Source of the DNA: Clostridia bacterium
GTDB taxonomy: Bacteria > Bacillota > Clostridia > Lachnospirales > Lachnospiraceae
Direction of reading: 5' to 3'
DNA length: 64,000 nucleotides
NCBI GenBank assembly: GCA_003249225.1
Contig: QKJQ01000021.1
Location: forward strand, 62,001-126,000
Numbering within the stretch: the first letter of the stretch is position 1; the number at the start of each line of letters is the position of its first letter. A program made the translations under genes and the position numbers. The notes beneath the pieces were generated by a model. It was given only the letters and a program-made list of their open reading frames with translations, was not told where the DNA came from and made no database searches. Of the stretch, positions 33,860 to 42,781 are shown in pieces.

Positions 33860-36040
33860 ATGGCAAAAAGGACAAAAAGAATCTTTGAGACCGAAGAAAA
33901 CAAGGAAGGAATCCGCGTTAACAAGTTTGTAGGTGACGCAGGAATCTGTTCCAGGCGTGATGCCGATGAACTGATTCAAAAAGGAAGAGTGACTATAGAT
34001 GGTCAGGTAGCGCAGATGGGCAGCAGAGTGGTTCCGGGACAGGAAGTCTGCGTCGACGGCAAAAGCATCAACAGAGATGATTCTCTGGTCTTGATCGCAT
34101 TGAATAAACCGCGCGGTATTGTGTGCACAACAGACCATCGTGAACCGGAGAATGTTATTGATTTCCTTAATTATGGAAAGAGAATCTATCCGATCGGCAG
34201 GCTGGATAAGGACTCGGAAGGGCTTCTTTTGCTTACGAATGACGGAGACATCGTGAATAAAATCCTTCGCGGTGAAAACAGCCATGAGAAAGAATATCTT
34301 GTCAGTGTGAACAAACCGGTAACACCAGAGTTCATTAGTGCCATGTCAAATGGGGTGCCGATTCTTGATACTGTGACCAAGAAGTGTTTCGTGGAAGCAA
34401 TGGGCAAACAATCCTTTCGTATTGTTTTAAAGCAGGGACTGAACCGGCAGATTCGAAGGATGTGTGAGTATCTGGATTATAAAGTGCTTACTTTGCAGCG
34501 GATACGTATCATGAATGTTAATCTTGGCCGCATGAAAGTCGGAGATTACCGAAATCTGACGGAATGGGAGATCGAAGAATTGAAGATACAGCTGGAAGAA
34601 TCTTCGAACGATCCGGCCGCGGTTAATAAAAAAGAAGTGAAGACCTATGGGGACACTTCCTATTGCACCAGCATAAAAAAACAATCCGGAGATGCATTTG
34701 ACAGAAGAGCCCGTGCAAAAGCAGTACAGGCGAACTGGATGCATCACAGCGACAGCGTAGAAAAGAAAAAAGAAGAAAACAGTTCGGTGGAGGCAGTCTT
34801 CGAAGTAAAGTTCAAGAATAAAAAGACCAATGATACTGCAAAGACAGTACATAGAAACGAAAGAACTGCAGCGGAAAAGGACAGCAAAGAGAATACGAAA
34901 TACACAAACAACAGAACCGGCAAAAACAATACCAGCAAAGGCAGTACAAGCAAAGGCAGTACAAGCAAATGCAGTACCAATAAAGGCAGTCTGGGCGATC
35001 GGAATAGTGGGAACAGTCAGAACAGAAATGACCGTTATACAAGTGCCGGCAGCAAAGATACTGTTTACAGGAATGCATCAGGGGATGCCGATGCGAAAAA
35101 GGTTGTCGGTGAGCAAAATGTCAGAACCGTACGAAAGAATAGCGCAGAAAGAGACAACAGAAGTAGCCAGGGTAAGGCAAGCGACTCGAACCAAGGATAT
35201 GGTAAGAGCAGAGAATATGATAATAGCAAAAAATATGGCAAAAGTAATGGATATGAAAAAAGTAATGGATATGAAAAAAGTAATGGATATGAAAAAAGTA
35301 AAGAACATGGTAAGAATTTAGGATATGACAGTAACAAGGGAACTGATAAGAACAAGGGAACTGATAAGAACAAGGGAACTGATTATAACAGAGGAACTGA
35401 TAAGAACAAGGGAACTGATTATTACAGAGGAATTGATAAGAACAAGGGAACTGATAATAACAGAGGGATTGATAAGAATATAAGATTTGTTAAGAACAAA
35501 GGGTCAGACAAGACAAAAAGAAATGACAGAAGTTATGCAGGTACTAAGAGTACCACAAACAGTAAAAGCACAACAGATGAAAAAAGCTATACATACAATA
35601 AGAATAACAGAGATGAAAAGAACCGTGATATTATAAAAGACAGAGTTGAAAGTAAAGGCAGTACATACGCAAAGAATGGCTATGAAAATAAAAGAAATGA
35701 CAGCAGCAGAAGTGATAGCAAAGCAAGTTATAATACCCGGAATGAAAGTCGATTCGAAAGCAGAAGTGAAAGCGGAAAAAGAAACGGCAGCAGAAACCGA
35801 ACTGAAAATAATGAGCAGAGCAGGGCATTTGCTGAGAATAGGCAGCAGGATTCAATAAAAAATATGAAAGGCTCCCATGGAAGTTATCAGGTATCCAAGG
35901 GGCATGCAAATGAGCAGAAGAATGAGTACAGAAGCAAACAAGACAATGCAGGAAAAGCAAGAGGAAATGAAAGAACTGGTGGCAAACCTCAATATGGCCC
36001 TAAAGGCATACGAGGAGGAAAACCGGGAAATAATAAGTAA
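33860..36040 (+). CDS. RluF-type 23S rRNA pseudouridine synthase with long repeat tail
   Basis: A 726-residue protein. Residues 15-65 form an S4 RNA-binding domain (GIRVNKFVGDAGICSRRDADELI) and residues 75-235 the RsuA/RluF pseudouridine synthase core, with the catalytic Asp in IGRLDKDSEGLLLL (D116) and QGLNRQIRRMCEYLDY. The family is usually about 240-300 residues. The remaining ~480 residues are low-complexity Lys/Asn/Ser/Arg/Gly/Asp sequence with tandem repeats and are probably disordered. The ATG at 33860 is preferred to 33848 because GGGGAG precedes it. The 3' end overlaps ligA in another frame. Confidence 0.88.
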   Translation: MAKRTKRIFETEENKEGIRVNKFVGDAGICSRRDADELIQKGRVTIDGQVAQMGSRVVPGQEVCVDGKSINRDDSLVLIALNKPRGIVCTTDHREPENVIDFLNYGKRIYPIGRLDKDSEGLLLLTNDGDIVNKILRGENSHEKEYLVSVNKPVTPEFISAMSNGVPILDTVTKKCFVEAMGKQSFRIVLKQGLNRQIRRMCEYLDYKVLTLQRIRIMNVNLGRMKVGDYRNLTEWEIEELKIQLEESSNDPAAVNKKEVKTYGDTSYCTSIKKQSGDAFDRRARAKAVQANWMHHSDSVEKKKEENSSVEAVFEVKFKNKKTNDTAKTVHRNERTAAEKDSKENTKYTNNRTGKNNTSKGSTSKGSTSKCSTNKGSLGDRNSGNSQNRNDRYTSAGSKDTVYRNASGDADAKKVVGEQNVRTVRKNSAERDNRSSQGKASDSNQGYGKSREYDNSKKYGKSNGYEKSNGYEKSNGYEKSKEHGKNLGYDSNKGTDKNKGTDKNKGTDYNRGTDKNKGTDYYRGIDKNKGTDNNRGIDKNIRFVKNKGSDKTKRNDRSYAGTKSTTNSKSTTDEKSYTYNKNNRDEKNRDIIKDRVESKGSTYAKNGYENKRNDSSRSDSKASYNTRNESRFESRSESGKRNGSRNRTENNEQSRAFAENRQQDSIKNMKGSHGSYQVSKGHANEQKNEYRSKQDNAGKARGNERTGGKPQYGPKGIRGGKPGNNK
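35231..35302 (+). repeat. 18-bp in-frame tandem repeat in the synthase tail
   Basis: Three units of GGATATGAAAAAAGTAAT (35249, 35267, 35285) follow a diverged unit. Each encodes GYEKSN. The 18-bp length keeps the frame, so copy number can vary. Confidence 0.85.
35336..35479 (+). repeat. 18-bp in-frame tandem repeat, eight units
   Basis: Eight units of AAGGGAACTGATAAGAAC and variants, encoding the hexapeptide K/R-G-T/I-D-K/Y/N-N/Y, alternate in sequence between AAGGG and AGAGG forms. Confidence 0.9.
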
Positions 36041-38018
36041 TCGCGAATATGATGAACTCTATGACAGATTAATAATACTGGAAGAAGAGACCGGAACTAT
36101 TCTTGCTAACAGTCCGACGCAGCGTGCCGGCTATGAGGTTGTCAGTGATCTGCCCAAATTCCGACATGACGCACCAATGCTTTCGCTGGATAAGACAAAG
36201 GATGCAGGTGCACTAGCCGACTGGCTGGGTGATATGGAAGGAATGCTTTCATGGAAAATGGATGGTCTGACGGTTGTTCTGACCTATCGAAACGGAGAAT
36301 TGTTTCGTGCTGTTACCAGGGGCAACGGTGAGGTCGGTGAGGTAGTCACGAACAATGCAAAAACATTTGTTAATCTTCCCAAAAAGATTGCTGATCGGCG
36401 TGAGCTTGTACTTCGGGGAGAAGCCGTGATCCTGTACTCTGATTTTGAAGAAATAAATCGTAAGATTCCTGAAGAAAGTGCAAAGTACAAAAACCCGAGA
36501 AATCTATGCAGTGGCGCGGTACGTCAGCTCAACAGCAAGATTACTGCGGAGCGAAATGTTAATTTTTTTGCCTTCTCACTGATTCATATCAGAGAACTGG
36601 CAGCGAATGGTGCAGGGGAAGTTGAGTCAGAAATCGCGGAACCAGAAATCCAAGAACAGATTTATGCATCGGAAGAAATGGATGGATACGCAACCAGAGA
36701 AGAACAGATGACTTATCTTTCTGCGCTTGGTTTTGAAGTAGTTGAATCGAAGAAAGTGACAGGAAGCAGCATTGCTGAGACTGTAAAAACCTTTAGTGCA
36801 AAGATCGCAGATAATGACTTTCCATCGGACGGTCTTGTATTAACGTTTAATGACATTGCGTATGGAAGGTCACTGGGACGAACATCAAAATTCCCACGCC
36901 ATTCGATCGCATTCAAATGGGCGGATGAAATCATGGAGACAACACTTCTTGAAATCGAGTGGAGTGCTTCCCGTACCGGGCTGATCAACCCGGTCGCCAT
37001 ATTTGAGCCGGTAGAACTGGAAGGGACAACGGTATCCCGCGCCAGTCTGCACAACATCAGTATAATCGAAGGCTTGCAGCTTGGACTGAACGATAGAATA
37101 ACCGTTTATAAAGCAAATATGATCATCCCGCAGCTGGCCGACAACCTGACAAGAAGCAATCAGCTTGTCATACCAAAATGTTGTCCTGTCTGCGAACAGG
37201 ATACAGTGATCGTTCAGGAAAATGACGTGAAAGTTCTGAAATGCAAGAACCCGGAATGCCCGGCTAAGAAAATAAAATCATTTGCTCACTTTGCAGCGAG
37301 AGATGCCATGAACATTGATGGTCTTTCAGAAGCTACCATTGAGAAATTGATCGACCTGCATTACCTGCACACGTTGACAGACCTTTTTCATCTAGAACAA
37401 TTCATGAAGGAAATCGAAGAGGAGAGCAAGCGGAAGACGGATAAGAAAGAAGAGTTCAAGGGCTTCGGTGTTAAGTCCTTCCAGAACCTGATCGATGCGG
37501 TGGAAACTGCACGTACGACAACAGTAGCAAAGCTGATTTACAGCCTGGGCGTTGCAAATATCGGATTATCAAATGCAAAATTAATTTCGAAGCATTACAA
37601 CAATAAACTTGATGAGATCATGAATTGTAAAGCGGAAGATTTACTCACCATAGATGGTATCGGTGGTGTGATTGCGGATTCTTTAGTAGCGTTTTTTGCA
37701 GAGGAGAAAAACCGTAAACTCGTGGAAGAACTAAGCGCTGAAATGACATTTCTTGAGGAAAGCACAACTTCTAATTCTACACTTGAAGGAAAAGTCTTTG
37801 TTATTACGGGTTCCGTGGAGCATTTTGCCAACCGGGATGAATTAAAAGACTTTATTGAGAAGCATGGAGGAAAGACAACAGGATCCGTTACTTCCAAAAC
37901 CCATTATCTGATCAACAATGATACGGCTTCTGGTTCCTCCAAGAATAAAAAGGCAAAAGAACTTGGCATACCGATCCTGTCGGAAGAGGATTTTCTGGTG
38001 TTGGTGGGAGAAGGTTGA
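35910..38018 (+). CDS. ligA: NAD-dependent DNA ligase LigA
   Basis: A ~702-residue protein with an adenylation domain (catalytic Lys in LSWKMDGLTVV near residue 116), an OB fold, a zinc finger (CCPVC...CKNPEC), helix-hairpin-helix repeats (around 510-605) and a C-terminal BRCT domain (LEGKVFVITGSVEHF...). It seals nicks in replication and repair. The start is uncertain: 35910 has AAGGGG 7 bases upstream, but family N-termini would also fit 35946. Either start overlaps the pseudouridine synthase tail by about 95-131 bases in a different frame. Confidence 0.93.
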   Translation: MSRRMSTEANKTMQEKQEEMKELVANLNMALKAYEEENREIISNREYDELYDRLIILEEETGTILANSPTQRAGYEVVSDLPKFRHDAPMLSLDKTKDAGALADWLGDMEGMLSWKMDGLTVVLTYRNGELFRAVTRGNGEVGEVVTNNAKTFVNLPKKIADRRELVLRGEAVILYSDFEEINRKIPEESAKYKNPRNLCSGAVRQLNSKITAERNVNFFAFSLIHIRELAANGAGEVESEIAEPEIQEQIYASEEMDGYATREEQMTYLSALGFEVVESKKVTGSSIAETVKTFSAKIADNDFPSDGLVLTFNDIAYGRSLGRTSKFPRHSIAFKWADEIMETTLLEIEWSASRTGLINPVAIFEPVELEGTTVSRASLHNISIIEGLQLGLNDRITVYKANMIIPQLADNLTRSNQLVIPKCCPVCEQDTVIVQENDVKVLKCKNPECPAKKIKSFAHFAARDAMNIDGLSEATIEKLIDLHYLHTLTDLFHLEQFMKEIEEESKRKTDKKEEFKGFGVKSFQNLIDAVETARTTTVAKLIYSLGVANIGLSNAKLISKHYNNKLDEIMNCKAEDLLTIDGIGGVIADSLVAFFAEEKNRKLVEELSAEMTFLEESTTSNSTLEGKVFVITGSVEHFANRDELKDFIEKHGGKTTGSVTSKTHYLINNDTASGSSKNKKAKELGIPILSEEDFLVLVGEG

Positions 38019-38043
38019 CATTTTCAAAAAAGTGCGATATAGT
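38015..38043 (+). promoter_or_regulatory. Promoter of the metA T-box transcript
   Basis: TTGACA (38015-38020, overlapping the ligA stop codon) and TATAGT (38038-38043) are 17 bases apart. Confidence 0.75.
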
Positions 38044-38059
38044 ATGTTCAATATCATAA

Positions 38060-38358
38060 GGCAAGGAAGAGAAAAGTAGACAGTGAGATATGGTACAGAG
38101 AGCTTTGAGGGTGAGAAAAAGCACAGAATGCATTGTTGAAAATGGTCTTGGAGCCGCGCACCGACTACATTTTGTACAGGCTGCGATGGGAGTGCCCATT
38201 ATAGCACCAGGGTATCGATTGTTAATCTTTTCTGTACCCGCTAAGGTTTGTATCGTGAGATACAGATAAATAAAGGTGGTAACACGAAGCAGAAGCTGTC
38301 GTCCTTTAAAAAAGAGATATTACATATCTCTGAAGAATAAAGGAGGGGAGCTTTTTTT
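38060..38358 (+). ncRNA. T-box leader (Met) with terminator
   Basis: The conserved T-box sequence AAGGTGGTAACACG (38273-38286) follows a stem I region containing an AGAGAG box (near 38098) and a specifier region with an ATG followed by G within GAAAATGGTCTTGGAG (near 38140). ATG fits tRNA-Met and the downstream metA gene. The terminator (38294-38358) pairs AGCT...TCCTTTA with TAAAGGA...AGCT and ends in seven T. Uncharged tRNA-Met would allow readthrough. Confidence 0.85.
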
Positions 38359-38551
38359 GACGGATGAAACAAAAGAGGATTTTGATAAGATGAGTTTAAG
38401 TTCTATATATTGTAGAACAAGTGATGCAATTGACGCAACAACGAATGATACGACAAGTTGTAAAGTAAACAGTAAGGCAAGTACTAAAGCTAGCAGAATT
38501 ATTACAAATTCACACAATGACCGAAGAAATAAGAAAGGGAAGGGATTGATT

Positions 38552-39460
38552 ATGCCGATTCGTGTTAAGAACAATTTACCTGCAAAGAAACTACTGGAAG
38601 ATGAGAATATATTCGTCATGGATGAGACAAGGGCAATGTCACAGGATATACGACCGCTAAAGATTGCAATTCTCAATCTGATGCCGTTGAAAGAAGATAC
38701 GGAGCATCACCTTCTGCGCAGCCTTGCAAATTCACCGCTGCAGGTTGATGTGACTTTCGTGCGGACCGCTTCTCATCTTGGTAAGAACACTGCGTTTGAA
38801 CATATGGAAGAGTTTTATGTTACTTATGATGAAGTAAAGCATCATAAATTTGATGGTATGATTATTACGGGTGCACCAGTGGAGAATCTAGAATTCGAAG
38901 AGGTAAGCTACTGGGAAGAACTGAAGGAAATCATGGAATGGTCAAAGACCAATGTTACGTCGACCTATCACATCTGCTGGGGAGCACAGGCAGGGCTTTA
39001 TTATCATTATGGTGTCAGAAAACTCCCTCTTGAGAAGAAGCTTTCGGGAGTCTACAAGCATCAGGTATTCAACCGCAGAGAGCCCCTGATCCGCGGCTTT
39101 GATGATGGGTTCAGTGCTCCTCATTCACGTTATACTACTTCATCAAAAGAGGATATTGAGAAGAACCCTAATCTTACAATTCTCTCAGAATCCGAAGAAG
39201 CTGGTGTGTTCATCGTTATATCAAATGATGGAAAGCAGGTATTTGTCACCGGTCACCCAGAGTATGACCGCCTGACCCTTGATAAGGAATACCGAAGAGA
39301 TGTTGCGAAGGGAATTAACCCGGATGTTCCGGAGAATTATTATCCGGGAGATGATGCGTCTCAGAAACCGATCCTGTCCTGGCGGGCACATGCCAATACG
39401 CTGTATAGCAACTGGCTGAATTATTATGTATACCAAGTTACGCCATACATTTTGGAGTGA
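38552..39460 (+). CDS. metA: Homoserine O-acyltransferase MetA (probably acetyl-CoA type)
   Basis: A 302-residue protein. The catalytic Cys is C142 in [23 protein letters not shown] and [10 protein letters not shown] carry other family motifs. Residue 111 is Glu (GAPVEN), which in characterised MetA proteins goes with acetyl-CoA use, while Gly goes with succinyl-CoA. It activates homoserine in methionine synthesis. The ATG at 38552 has GGGAAGGG upstream; the frame runs open further upstream through the T-box but lacks family similarity there. Confidence 0.93.
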   Translation: MPIRVKNNLPAKKLLEDENIFVMDETRAMSQDIRPLKIAILNLMPLKEDTEHHLLRSLANSPLQVDVTFVRTASHLGKNTAFEHMEEFYVTYDEVKHHKFDGMIITGAPVENLEFEEVSYWEELKEIMEWSKTNVTSTYHICWGAQAGLYYHYGVRKLPLEKKLSGVYKHQVFNRREPLIRGFDDGFSAPHSRYTTSSKEDIEKNPNLTILSESEEAGVFIVISNDGKQVFVTGHPEYDRLTLDKEYRRDVAKGINPDVPENYYPGDDASQKPILSWRAHANTLYSNWLNYYVYQVTPYILE

Positions 39461-39485
39461 GGACTACGATGAAGTAACTTGGTAT
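39430..39485. repeat. Inverted repeat at the metA 3' end
   Basis: ATACCAAGTTAC (inside the last metA codons) and GTAACTTGGTAT (after the stop) are a perfect 12-bp inverted repeat and may form a transcript-end hairpin. Confidence 0.6.
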
Positions 39486-39486
39486 T

Positions 39487-39517
39487 TATCAGAGTGACCC
39501 CATACATACTTGAGTAG
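39487..39517 (+). pseudogene. Decayed 3' remnant of a second metA
   Basis: After metA, TAT CAG, one extra base, then codons from 39494 encode VTPYILE followed by TAG. This is the same C-terminal peptide as MetA (VTPYILE, stop TGA) but with synonymous changes in several codons (GTT/GTG, ACG/ACC, ATT/ATA, TTG/CTT). The pattern indicates descent from a coding copy. Confidence 0.65.
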
Positions 39518-39783
39518 AAGTGCCTTAAAACCTTGATTTATCAGGGCTTCAGACGATTTGGTGAAAAAAATGAAAGTATCGTAATTTATCGCAAGAAATC
39601 GCTGTTTTCAAGAAAATGGCGTACGCTAGAACTAAAAATAAGCGGAAAAAGAAGTGGGATATTAGAAGAATAATTTGGGTATTGCCTTTCGAGGTGATAC
39701 CTTTTTTAATAGTTTTTTGAATTATGATTATATAAACGATTTTAATACAGAAAAGGCAATCCACCACAGTAAAGTTACTTTAA
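39518..39783. other. Intergenic region without recognised features
   Basis: This AT-rich stretch lies between convergent genes (metA region and the AraC gene ending at 39784). I see nothing certain in it. Confidence 0.4.
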
Positions 39784-40635
39784 TCAAAAGTCTTTTCTTT
39801 TTTTTAAGTCAGAAGGAGTACTACCTTTCCATTTCTTGTAAGTTCGATTAAAGTTTCGTATACTTGTAAAACCACAGTCCAATGCGATATCAGTTATTGT
39901 ATTATCAGTATTCAAAATCATTTCCTCAACTTTTGATACTCTTATACTGTTAAGATAGGTGACAAAGCTCATTTTACACATATGTTTGAACAACTGTGAA
40001 AACTGCGAAATTCCAAGATCAGCATGATTTGCTACATCCATAAGAGTCAGATCTTCCATATAATTAGTATTGATATAATCCAGAGCATTTTGAATTTTAT
40101 TAATCATGGAATAGCTTTTTGTATGCGAAGCATTGTTTAATCCCTTTGGTACATTTCTGTAGATTAATCCATGTAGCTCAAGAAGCCTGCTGCGTACGAA
40201 CATCTGATAAGCATCCTTTTTATTTGTTAGTTCATCATAAGTATCTTGTAGCAATTCTCCGACTTTCTTTGAAAAATCCGGACTTATGTTATAGTCTCTT
40301 TTCGCAGTCTCGTCGATAAAAGAGGATATAAAAAAGGTATCTTCAGGCCATTTTATCAGAGAACCGATTATCTCTGGAGCATAAAAGGCCAGTATGGCGG
40401 TACAGTTCAAGTCCATGCTGTCCATGGAATGGATATCACCACTGCAGCAAATGCAGGTATCTCCGGCACCAAGGATTCTGGTATTCGAATTAATTGTCAT
40501 GCGGAATTGTCCTTCATATACATGCACAATCTCAATATCATTATGCCAATGCGCAAGAAAACTAAAATTATTAAATTTAAAAATATCCACAGGAAATCCA
40601 TTTGGATATGTATTCTTTTCATGGAAAGCCTTCAT
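39784..40635 (-). CDS. AraC-family regulator of the carbohydrate locus
   Basis: A 283-residue protein with an N-terminal cupin sensor domain (HWHNDIEIVHVYEGQFRMTI, about residues 30-110) and a C-terminal AraC helix-turn-helix pair (about 185-280; LTLMDVANHADLGISQFSQLFKHMCKMSFVTYLNSIRV; IALDCGFTSIRNFNRTYKKWKGSTPSDLKK). It is divergent from the GH43 gene at 41315 and probably senses a sugar and controls it. AAAAGGAG precedes the ATG. Confidence 0.9.
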   Translation of the reverse strand: MKAFHEKNTYPNGFPVDIFKFNNFSFLAHWHNDIEIVHVYEGQFRMTINSNTRILGAGDTCICCSGDIHSMDSMDLNCTAILAFYAPEIIGSLIKWPEDTFFISSFIDETAKRDYNISPDFSKKVGELLQDTYDELTNKKDAYQMFVRSRLLELHGLIYRNVPKGLNNASHTKSYSMINKIQNALDYINTNYMEDLTLMDVANHADLGISQFSQLFKHMCKMSFVTYLNSIRVSKVEEMILNTDNTITDIALDCGFTSIRNFNRTYKKWKGSTPSDLKKRKDF

Positions 40636-41314
40636 TCTATTCTCCTTTTAAAATAGTTACATCATAACCTTCAATATACAGTCGTAAAATATGTCTAACA
40701 AGAATGTAATAAAAGATTTGGCAACAGAGATGTGTGCATGGAAGTTAGTAGACATATCACAAACAAGTAATTATCAAATGATCAGTGTAAGTGCATACTA
40801 TATCTAATAACTAACTGATGTGATGAAATGAGAAGTCATTTGCTTCATTACTAAGGAATCTATTTGATAGTTTATTTTTGATTATATACAATATCGGAAA
40901 ATATGTCTACAAGAGAAGAAATACTGCGAGCAAACTAGAGAATATGATGATAGTATGGTTCAAGCGGCAGAGTAAAGAAAGAAACGGGATGTTTTAGTTT
41001 ACAGCTTCTGAAAGAAAAGGCGTAGATGGAAGATAACTGCAAAATCTTGTTTAGAAGCAGTTGGGATTCATAAAAAACAATAACCATTCTGTCAGCATAG
41101 TGTGGGCTTTATAGAAGGGGGCAAACAGGCTGGAGAATAGTTTGGACATCAATTGCAGCATCAATTACTTTATTTTAGGATCTAATTAAACTTCTATTAA
41201 TAATGCAAAGGTGGAAGTTAGCGGAGAAGGTCAATGAGCTACAGAGAGGAGGTTTGGATTCTGATATAGTAGAAGTAAAATTATATAAGAATATAAAAGG
41301 AGAAAGAAAAAAAT
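40636..41314. promoter_or_regulatory. Divergent araC-GH43 control region
   Basis: This 679-base gap contains a good plus-strand promoter (TTGATA 40864-40869, TACAAT 40887-40892, 17-base spacer). A repeated 9-mer ATATGTCTA occurs at 40689-40697 (+), 40749-40757 (inverted) and 40901-40909 (+); the two plus copies extend to AAAATATGTCTA. The copies are candidate operators of the adjacent AraC protein. No further gene was recognised; the leader after the promoter is ~415 bases. Confidence 0.55.
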
Positions 41315-42730
41315 ATGACAAAACAAGGATTTAATCCGTATCTTCCGTCCTGGGAATATATACCGGATGGAGAACCATATGTTTTTAATGACAGAGTCTA
41401 TATCTATGGCTCTCATGACCGTTTTAACGGATATGCTTATTGTTTAAATGATTATGTATGTTGGTCGGCTCCAGCAGATGATCTGAGTGACTGGCGCTAT
41501 GAGGGTGTTATATACAAGGCGACGGATGTCGAAAACAACAGTGACAGAGACAGTTGTTTATATGCACCGGATGTTACATTAGGGCCAGATGGCAGATACT
41601 ATCTGTACTATGTTGACAGCAAGCGTTCCATTGTTTCTGTTGCGGTTTGCGATACACCGGCGGGTAAATTTGACTTTTATGGCTATGTTCATTATAAAGA
41701 TGGCACAATCGTAGGACAAAGAGAAGGCGATGAGCCACAGTTTGATCCGGGGGTTATTACAGAGGAAGAAAAAACTTATTTATACACTGGATTTTGTGCA
41801 ATTGGTGACAGAACAAGATCGGGAGCAATGGTAACTGTGCTTGGACCGGATATGCTGACCGTCCTTGAAGAACCTGTGTTTGTTGCACCAAGTGAACCTT
41901 ATAGCAAGGGGAGTGGTTTTGAAGGGCATGAGTTCTTTGAAGCACCGTCTATTAGAAAAAGGGGTGATACCTATTATCTGATTTACTCTTCCGTTGTAAT
42001 GCATGAGTTATGTTATGCCACTAGCAAATATCCGACAAAGGATTTTGTGTACAAAGGGGTAATCGTAAGCAATAATGATCTGCACATTGGTTCATATAAA
42101 CCTTCGGAAAAGCCTATGTATTATGGTGGTAATAATCATGGGAGCATTGTGGAGATTAAAGGAGAATGGTATATTTTTTATCACAGGCATACCAACGGTA
42201 CCAATTTTAGCAGGCAGGGTTGTGTTGAAAAAATCACATTTACGGAGAATGGTATGATACCGCAGGTAGAAATGACCTCCTGCGGAGCGAATAAAGGACC
42301 ATTAAAAGGCTATGGCGAATATGCAGCTTACCTGGCTTGTAATTTATTTTATAAAGAAGAATCTATATATACGGATTGTACAGGTGCATGGATGGATAGT
42401 CAGTTCCCTAAAATCACACAGGATGGAAGAGACGGAGATGAAGAAATTGGCTATATTGCAAACATGAAGGATTCGGCAACAGCAGGCTTTAAATATTTTG
42501 ATTTTAAAGGAGTTACTAAAATTAAGATAAAGGTGCGCGGATATTGTCTTGGTAATTTTGCAGTGAAAACAACCTGGGATGGGACGCCGATTGGTTTTAT
42601 TCCGGTAGTCTATTCAAATGTTTGGAAAGAATATTCAGCAGATATTAGTATTTCAGACGGTGTACATGCTATATACTTCACATATTGCGGACAGGGAAGC
42701 GCTAGTCTTGCGTCTTTTGCGTTAGAATAA
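41315..42730 (+). CDS. GH43 family glycosidase with C-terminal carbohydrate-binding region
   Basis: A 471-residue enzyme without a signal peptide. The GH43 five-blade propeller has the expected acidic residues: D18 (IPDGEPYVF), D86 (CLYAPDV) and Glu near 209 (HEFFEAPS). The C-terminal ~130 residues resemble a CBM6/CBM-like beta-sandwich (FKYFDFKGVTKIKIKVRG... GVHAIYFTYCGQGSASL). Probable activity: beta-xylosidase and/or alpha-L-arabinofuranosidase on imported oligosaccharides. AAAGGAG precedes the ATG. Confidence 0.9.
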   Translation: MTKQGFNPYLPSWEYIPDGEPYVFNDRVYIYGSHDRFNGYAYCLNDYVCWSAPADDLSDWRYEGVIYKATDVENNSDRDSCLYAPDVTLGPDGRYYLYYVDSKRSIVSVAVCDTPAGKFDFYGYVHYKDGTIVGQREGDEPQFDPGVITEEEKTYLYTGFCAIGDRTRSGAMVTVLGPDMLTVLEEPVFVAPSEPYSKGSGFEGHEFFEAPSIRKRGDTYYLIYSSVVMHELCYATSKYPTKDFVYKGVIVSNNDLHIGSYKPSEKPMYYGGNNHGSIVEIKGEWYIFYHRHTNGTNFSRQGCVEKITFTENGMIPQVEMTSCGANKGPLKGYGEYAAYLACNLFYKEESIYTDCTGAWMDSQFPKITQDGRDGDEEIGYIANMKDSATAGFKYFDFKGVTKIKIKVRGYCLGNFAVKTTWDGTPIGFIPVVYSNVWKEYSADISISDGVHAIYFTYCGQGSASLASFALE

Positions 42731-42781
42731 AAACAATAATTGAAGTTACAATTTTGTGGGTTATACAGAAATGGAGAGATT

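Noticed and set aside
34744-35373. Long minus-strand frames rich in Leu, Phe and Ser opposite the pseudouridine synthase tail
   Set aside because: They arise from antisense reading of low-complexity Lys/Asn/Ser repeats; no RBS or independent promoter.
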